Source of the DNA: Eubacteriales bacterium
GTDB taxonomy: Bacteria > Bacillota > Clostridia > Lachnospirales > Lachnospiraceae
DNA length: 64,000 nucleotides
Assembly (NCBI GenBank): GCA_030536555.1
Contig: JAUNPU010000005.1
Location: 1 to 64,000 of the forward strand
Direction of reading: 5' to 3'
Made by a program: the position numbers and the translations under genes. Within the stretch, counting starts at the first letter, position 1. Each line of letters starts with the position of its first letter. This document shows positions 59,315-64,000 of the stretch, piece after piece. The notes under the pieces are model-generated. The model did no database searches and was not told the origin of the DNA. It worked only from the letters and a program-made list of their open reading frames with translations.

Positions 59315-61060
59315 ATGGCATTTGACGGAATTGTTATTGCGAATCTGACGCATGATATCAGACAGAAGTTAGAAGGCGGCAAGATCAACAAGATTGCCCA
59401 GCCGGAGAAGGACGAGCTTCTGTTCACCATAAAAAACAACCGGGAGACTCTGCGCCTGTCCATCTCAGCCAGCGCCAGCCTGCCCCTCATCTATTTTACC
59501 GAGACCAATAAGCCCAGTCCCCTGACTGCGCCCAACTTCTGTATGCTGCTGAGAAAGCACATCGGAACCGGACGCATCATCAAGGTCAGTCAGCCGGGAT
59601 TAGAGCGCATCATCATGTTTGAGATTGAGCATCTGGACGAGATGGGCGATCTGTGCCGCAAGAAGCTGATCGTCGAGCTGATGGGTAAGCACAGCAACAT
59701 TATTTTCTGCAAGGAAGACGGCACCATATTAGACAGCATCAAGCATATTTCCGCTCAGGTCAGCTCTGTCCGGGAGGTGCTGCCGGGAAGACCTTACTTC
59801 ATCCCCCACACCACCGACAAGCTGGACCCGCTGACGGTCACGGAGGCGGAATTTATCGAACTGATTCACAGCACTCCGGCACCGCTTCAGAAGGCGCTCT
59901 ATCTGAAGCTGACCGGTATCAGCCCGATCATCGGTACCGAGCTGTGCCACCTGGCTTCCTTAGACGGAGACCGGTCTGCCAATGAGATGTCTGACCTGGA
60001 GCTGACCCATCTGTACCGCATGTTCTCCCTGATGATGGAGGACGTGACCCGGGGGGATTTTAAGCCCAATGTGATTTACCGCGGCGGCGAGCCGACAGAA
60101 TTTGCCTCGGTTCCCCTGACCTGCTTTGAGGGAGAGGGCTTTGTCAGCCGGGAATACCCCACCATCAGCACTCTGCTGGAATCCTACTATGCAGAAAAGA
60201 GCATCCTGACCCGCATCCGCCAGAAATCCGTGGACCTTCGCAAAATCGTCCAGACCGCTCTGGAGCGAAACTACAAGAAGTACGACCTGCAGCTCAAGCA
60301 GCTGAAAGACACCGAAAAGCGGGACAAGTACAAGGTCTACGGCGAGCTTTTAAATGCCTACGGCTACGAGCTCACCGGCGGTGAAAAGGAGCTGAAGTGC
60401 TTAAACTACTACACCGGTCAGGATGTGAAAATCTCGCTGGATCCTCAGCTGAACGCCCAGGAGAACTCCCAGAAATACTTCGCCAAGTACAACAAGCTGA
60501 AGCGAACCTTCGAAGCCCTCTCCGACCTGACTCAGGAGACAAAGCAGGAGATTGACCACTTAGAGTCCATCAGCGCGTCCCTTGACATTGCAGTAAAAGA
60601 AGAGGATCTGGTACAGATCAAGGAAGAGCTGATGGAATTCGGCTTCATCAAGAAGCGCCCCTACGGCAGCAAGAAACCGAAGATCACCAGCCGCCCCTAC
60701 CACTACCTCTCCTCCGACGGTTTCCACATCTACGTGGGAAAGAACAACTACCAGAACGAGGAGGTCACCTTCAAGCTTGCAAACGGTGGTGACTGGTGGT
60801 TCCACGCCAAGGGCATCCCGGGCTCCCACGTGGTGGTCCGCACCGAAGGCAAGGAGCTTCCCGACCGCACCTTCGAGGAAGCCGGCGCTCTCGCCGCCTA
60901 CTACTCCAAGGGTCGCGACAACGAGAAGGTCGAGATCGACTACATCCAGCGCAAGCATGTAAAAAAAGCCGCAGGCGGCGCCCCCGGCTTCGTCATCTAC
61001 CACACCAACTACTCCCTGATGGCAGAACCGAAGCTGCTGCTAAAGGAAGTGCAGGGGTAA
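59315..61060 (+). CDS. rqcH: Ribosome quality-control protein RqcH (NFACT family)
   Basis: 581 residues. NFACT-N (MAFDGIVIANLTHDIRQKLEGGKINKIAQP; GRP.FIPHTTDKLDPL), a helical/coiled M-M hairpin (about 290-440), and NFACT-R with FHIYVGKNNYQNEEVTFKLA and DWWFHAKGIPGSHVVVR. RqcH binds stalled 50S subunits and recruits tRNA-Ala to add C-terminal alanine tails that mark products for degradation; older annotations call it fibronectin-binding protein. AAAAGGAG precedes the ATG. Monocistronic with its own promoter and terminator. Confidence 0.95.
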   Translation: MAFDGIVIANLTHDIRQKLEGGKINKIAQPEKDELLFTIKNNRETLRLSISASASLPLIYFTETNKPSPLTAPNFCMLLRKHIGTGRIIKVSQPGLERIIMFEIEHLDEMGDLCRKKLIVELMGKHSNIIFCKEDGTILDSIKHISAQVSSVREVLPGRPYFIPHTTDKLDPLTVTEAEFIELIHSTPAPLQKALYLKLTGISPIIGTELCHLASLDGDRSANEMSDLELTHLYRMFSLMMEDVTRGDFKPNVIYRGGEPTEFASVPLTCFEGEGFVSREYPTISTLLESYYAEKSILTRIRQKSVDLRKIVQTALERNYKKYDLQLKQLKDTEKRDKYKVYGELLNAYGYELTGGEKELKCLNYYTGQDVKISLDPQLNAQENSQKYFAKYNKLKRTFEALSDLTQETKQEIDHLESISASLDIAVKEEDLVQIKEELMEFGFIKKRPYGSKKPKITSRPYHYLSSDGFHIYVGKNNYQNEEVTFKLANGGDWWFHAKGIPGSHVVVRTEGKELPDRTFEEAGALAAYYSKGRDNEKVEIDYIQRKHVKKAAGGAPGFVIYHTNYSLMAEPKLLLKEVQG

Positions 61061-61075
61061 GATATATGGGTGTTT

Positions 61076-61112
61076 ACGGATAATTCAGCTGATTTTTTGT
61101 TGAATTATCCGT
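61076..61112 (+). terminator. Hairpin after rqcH
   Basis: ACGGATAATTCA...TGAATTATCCGT, a perfect 12-bp stem with a 13-nt loop and an ATTATTTTG tail, 15 bp past the rqcH stop. Its GGATAATT/AATTATCC core and 33-bp GG-to-CC span resemble the units of the four-palindrome element, but it stands alone. Confidence 0.65.
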
Positions 61113-61129
61113 ATTATTTTGCTTGTTCA

Positions 61130-61360
61130 GCCTGACTGTCGGCAGAACCGGTATTTTCCTTGTAATTTCTGAATATGTACAGCCGTCTTTACCGTAAAAC
61201 CATCTTCAATGTTCGCTTTTTCTTTTCCAATGTTCGCTTTTTGATCTTCAATGTTCACTTTTTCAGGTTCCCTGAACGTACCACTGATGTGCAATGTCCG
61301 GTTATGAAGCGGGTGATTTTCGTTCAGGAGGAGATTGTGAAGGACTCTTTGATATATTCC
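61130..61360 (-). pseudogene. Remnant of the C-terminus of an AlbA_2/RecG-related ATP-binding protein
   Basis: The minus-strand frame between stops at 61361-61363 and 61127-61129 encodes about 77 residues without a usable start. It contains LHISGTFREPEKVNIED followed by 7-residue repeats KANIGKE and KANIEDG. REPE-x-VNIE and ANIE repeats are familiar from the C-terminal region of divergent (AlbA_2/Schlafen-like) ATP-binding proteins. No ATPase part survives; the remnant lies between rqcH and the restriction gene at 61388. Family assignment is from memory of the motif and is tentative. Confidence 0.4.
61207..61269. repeat. 21-bp tandem repeat, three copies
   Basis: CAATGTTCRCTTTTT begins at 61207, 61228 and 61249, exactly 21 bp apart. 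It encodes the VNIED/ANIxx heptads of the remnant on the minus strand. Confidence 0.85.
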
Positions 61361-61387
61361 TTAATCGAACTTATTCTCATGAGACGG

Positions 61388-63955
61388 TTACTCATCCAGT
61401 TCTCCGGCAATTACAAGAGCACTACACAACTCATCGAATTTGGCAATCATCCATGAAAACAACTCCTGCTGTTTTGCAGGATTGAATATTTCACATTCTC
61501 TCTTATAAAGGATACGTTTTGCCACGCTGTTTCGTTTACTGGAATACCAATCCAGTTTATCCCCAAATACATTCTCGATGATATCCTTTTTGCTCTCCAG
61601 TCTGGAAAACACCTCTCCGTTATAAGCATAAATGACCAACGACAGATACTTGCCTCTGGTCAGAGTAAACGAGAGGTGAAAGTCAGCATCTGTAACAGGA
61701 ATGTCATACCAATTCTGTGCACATGGCTTTCGGCTTGCCATATCTTCTGCACGATTTTCCTTCTCACAGTATTTCACAAATTTCGTCCAAAACATCAGTT
61801 GCTGATTGCTCAGTTCCTGGTTCGTATCTGTCAGGCTGTTTTGGGATTCAGGCTTAACAGGCACATTCTCTGTTTTTTCAGCGATCGGAGCAGGAATCTC
61901 TCTACCGTCAACTGCAAAGGTTACATATATCAGTTTATCCAACTGGTCGCTGGTATAACTGAATTGCCAGCGACTTTCCATAAACTTCAACAGCGATTTG
62001 CTTCGCTGATAGATTCTGTCAGCCGACCAGTCTGTTTCTTTCGATACCTCAATTTCTGAATGTGAGCCATTTTGGTACCCTCTTCTCCCGGAAGATTTCG
62101 ACGTCTTTTTATCTTCAAAGCTATCATTTTGCAATGATGAGTTAATACTCTGCGACAATGGCAGTAAATTTCCCAAAGCACACGAAAGGAGTTCTATCTC
62201 TTCATCGTCAAATTGTCTAAACTGATTTCTCCAATAATACTTTGTAGGTGTCTGCGGTAAAATATGTTCGATGGACACTTTGTCCTTTTCTGTTTTAGTA
62301 AACATTTCCCAGCTAACTTTATCAAGGTTATTTTTCTGTGCAAGATGAAGTTCATATTCGTACAGAAAATATTTAATGGAATTCCAATAGTAAAAACCAC
62401 CCATATTATCAAAATGTTTTTCTATTTTTGTTATAAAGTTCGGAAGCGCATATTCAATATTTGCATTTGTCGTTTCCGTAATATCCTCAACCAGATTACT
62501 TATATTCATCTGTTTCAAATAGATACTTCTGGCGGCACGATAATATTCACTGCTTCGAAATGTAGCATTAAAATATCCCAACCTGAAACAGATAAAAATA
62601 AAACGCTCTATTGCTTTAAATACGTCAATCCGCTGTTCTGCTGACAAATCTCTACGGCTGATTATTACCATAACCAAAGGTCTGAAATATCCAATTCCGA
62701 TACGATTCAGTCTGTCCACCCACAGTTTTTCCTCTTGGGATAAATTGTCACTCTGCATAGGGAAGAATGTGTCATACCAGTATTTTGCTGTATCTTTTAG
62801 GCTGTTGACATACGCAGATATCTCAGAAAGTTCAAGTTTTGATACTGCAAACACTTCCGGCTCTGCTAATTCATCAGCGGTATCTTCTATATCATAATCT
62901 ACAGTTTCCACATCTTCATCTAAGGTTTCTCCTATTATGAAGGTTTTCTTTTCAAAGATGTTTTTTGCCGAAAACTTGTTTAACAGGAAATGAATATAAT
63001 CATCGCCTTTTTTACGAGAATAAGTGAAATAGCTAATCCAATGTGCTCTCAAAAATTCATCATCCGACAATGGTGTTTTTTCATTTCGTCCAAGCTGATA
63101 ATACACCTCTTTCCACGCATCGTTTATCTGGTCTCTAAGGTTGCTCTTATCCATCTCGTCAAACTTGTCATCAGGATATAATGTTGTCAGATAAATCAGT
63201 CGATTCTTCAGCAATTCCAAATTCGTAAGCTTCTTACCTCGGTTGTTCATCGTTTCAAATGCCACAAACACATCATAATCATCTGCTATTTCATGAATAT
63301 TGAACATGAACCGCAGTGTTAATTTTAAGTACAGATTATTGAGTACTTCTGCCCCCTCGGTCTTATATAAAGCTGCTAAATTTTCAGAGAAAAAGGATTT
63401 TGCATACTTTAAATTCTTTGTATAATATGTTTCATTTACAGTTCCAGAAAATGGCTCATTAAAAATCCGATATCTAAGGTAATCTGCACTTGGATTATCC
63501 ACCTCATAACCGAACAGATAGGTAGTAATCTGGTTATTTGGAGGTCTGTGTTTGCATATGTATTTTGCAACCACATCTTTCAATGTATCATATCCGAGAA
63601 CGATCTCATCATCAGATTTGCCGGAATTACAGTCAAGCGAACGTGTAAACCCGACAATCTCATTCAGCAAAATGATAAATGTTGTTAATCTCTGTTGTCC
63701 GTCTACAATATGGCAGGGGTTAAATCCTTTGTTCACCATCCATAAATCGCTGCCCCAACATTTTATTTCTGTACTCTTAAGCACTTTTAATGATAAAAGT
63801 CCTGTATAGTGATATCTTCCTTCCTGTAGATTCGTTAAATCATCCCAAAAGTCCACCAACTGTGATTGCTGCCAGGCATATCCTCTCTGATAGTCTGGTA
63901 TTCTAAATAATCTGTTCTGGAACAATAGGGATAAGGGTTGTAACTCGTTAGCCAT
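61388..63955 (-). CDS. DUF262/DUF1524 (GmrSD-type) restriction protein with C-terminal DUF4268-like domain
   Basis: 855 residues. DUF262/ParB-like N-terminal domain with FRIPDYQRGYAWQQSQLVDFW and HIVDGQQRLTTFIILLNE (NTP-dependent half of GmrSD); DUF1524 His-Me-type nuclease domain near 555-620 with VSIEHILPQTP, then ALGNLLPLSQSINSSLQND; and a C-terminal DUF4268-like module (about 715-850, FWTKFVKYCE, FHLSFTLTRGKYLSLVIYAYNG). GmrSD proteins are type IV restriction enzymes that cut modified phage DNA. GGAGG lies 9 nt before the ATG. The gene is AT-rich, typical of transferred defence genes. Confidence 0.87.
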   Translation of the reverse strand: MANELQPLSLLFQNRLFRIPDYQRGYAWQQSQLVDFWDDLTNLQEGRYHYTGLLSLKVLKSTEIKCWGSDLWMVNKGFNPCHIVDGQQRLTTFIILLNEIVGFTRSLDCNSGKSDDEIVLGYDTLKDVVAKYICKHRPPNNQITTYLFGYEVDNPSADYLRYRIFNEPFSGTVNETYYTKNLKYAKSFFSENLAALYKTEGAEVLNNLYLKLTLRFMFNIHEIADDYDVFVAFETMNNRGKKLTNLELLKNRLIYLTTLYPDDKFDEMDKSNLRDQINDAWKEVYYQLGRNEKTPLSDDEFLRAHWISYFTYSRKKGDDYIHFLLNKFSAKNIFEKKTFIIGETLDEDVETVDYDIEDTADELAEPEVFAVSKLELSEISAYVNSLKDTAKYWYDTFFPMQSDNLSQEEKLWVDRLNRIGIGYFRPLVMVIISRRDLSAEQRIDVFKAIERFIFICFRLGYFNATFRSSEYYRAARSIYLKQMNISNLVEDITETTNANIEYALPNFITKIEKHFDNMGGFYYWNSIKYFLYEYELHLAQKNNLDKVSWEMFTKTEKDKVSIEHILPQTPTKYYWRNQFRQFDDEEIELLSCALGNLLPLSQSINSSLQNDSFEDKKTSKSSGRRGYQNGSHSEIEVSKETDWSADRIYQRSKSLLKFMESRWQFSYTSDQLDKLIYVTFAVDGREIPAPIAEKTENVPVKPESQNSLTDTNQELSNQQLMFWTKFVKYCEKENRAEDMASRKPCAQNWYDIPVTDADFHLSFTLTRGKYLSLVIYAYNGEVFSRLESKKDIIENVFGDKLDWYSSKRNSVAKRILYKRECEIFNPAKQQELFSWMIAKFDELCSALVIAGELDE

Positions 63956-64000
63956 TCATACTATCCTCCTTATCAGATAACTTATTGTACCACATTTTTT

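Noticed and set aside
61175..61456. 93-codon plus-strand open frame with NVRFF repeats
   Set aside because: The 21-bp repeat reads better on the minus strand as the (V/A)NIED heptads of a known protein type, and the frame overlaps the restriction gene.

Overview
The window looks like the chromosome of a spore-forming, gut-type Clostridium (family Lachnospiraceae or a close relative). The basis is a Bacillota core-gene order (yicC-gmk-rpoZ; rpmB / yloU / fakA / recG; a spoIIM-like gene, nudF and xerD together), sporulation genes (gerW/ytfJ with ytfI, the spoIIM-like gene), strong GGAGG ribosome sites, a T-box leader, and moderate-GC housekeeping genes interrupted by AT-richer islands. No rRNA, tRNA, CRISPR array or insertion sequence was seen.

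Layout. 0-13.6 kb is an AT-richer island carrying one tightly packed minus-strand operon. Its order is WYL regulator, two dynamin-like GTPases, two paralogous TerB-like/beta-helix proteins, a third dynamin-like GTPase, a 1024-residue HerA/VirB4-type ATPase, a small LHH nuclease toxin and its SUKH immunity protein. A strong terminator closes it. This is the most interesting protein-coding locus: a GTPase/ATPase machine with a nuclease-immunity pair at its end, probably for conflict or defence. 13.6-27 kb is housekeeping: a diguanylate cyclase, a small HTH regulator, a lipoprotein, upp, a left-handed beta-helix protein, topB, a cell-wall amidase, xerD, the spoIIM-like gene, nudF, proC, nagA and a DEAD-box RNA helicase whose leader seems to contain an attenuator. 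27-28.7 kb is a small island with a type III toxin-antitoxin (ToxN with a three-repeat RNA antitoxin) and a Panacea-domain regulator. 28.9-34.2 kb has a two-component system and a trpXYZ-type tryptophan ABC transporter behind a T-box whose specifier reads UGG. 34.2-41.7 kb has recG (with a repeat insertion), a predicted PD-(D/E)XK protein, fakA, yloU, a VOC protein and rpmB. 41.8-48.8 kb is a nucleoside/purine salvage operon (deaminase, MerR regulator, four-gene BMP ABC transporter) driven by a MerR-type promoter. 48.9-61.1 kb is housekeeping: ytfIJ, two unknown genes, cinA, pgsA, rimO, rpoZ, gmk, yicC, an M20 hydrolase and rqcH. 61.1-64 kb has a decayed gene remnant and a GmrSD-type DUF262/DUF1524 restriction protein.

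The most striking non-coding feature is a roughly 260-bp element present three times (34278-34530, 38216-38482, 50745-51003). Each copy has exactly four palindromes built from the half-site TTTTGGAYAATT. The GG-to-CC span is 33-35 bp in all twelve palindromes. Centre spacings are about 82, 52 and 82 bp, close to 8, 5 and 8 helical turns, and the single exception is longer by one turn. Loops and spacers are not conserved. Each copy starts 16-28 bp after a stop codon. I do not recognise this element.

A further theme is in-frame minisatellites in four housekeeping proteins (amidase, trpX, recG, ytfI), which suggests active tandem-repeat expansion in this genome. All assignments come from reading sequence and translations by eye. 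No database search was run.
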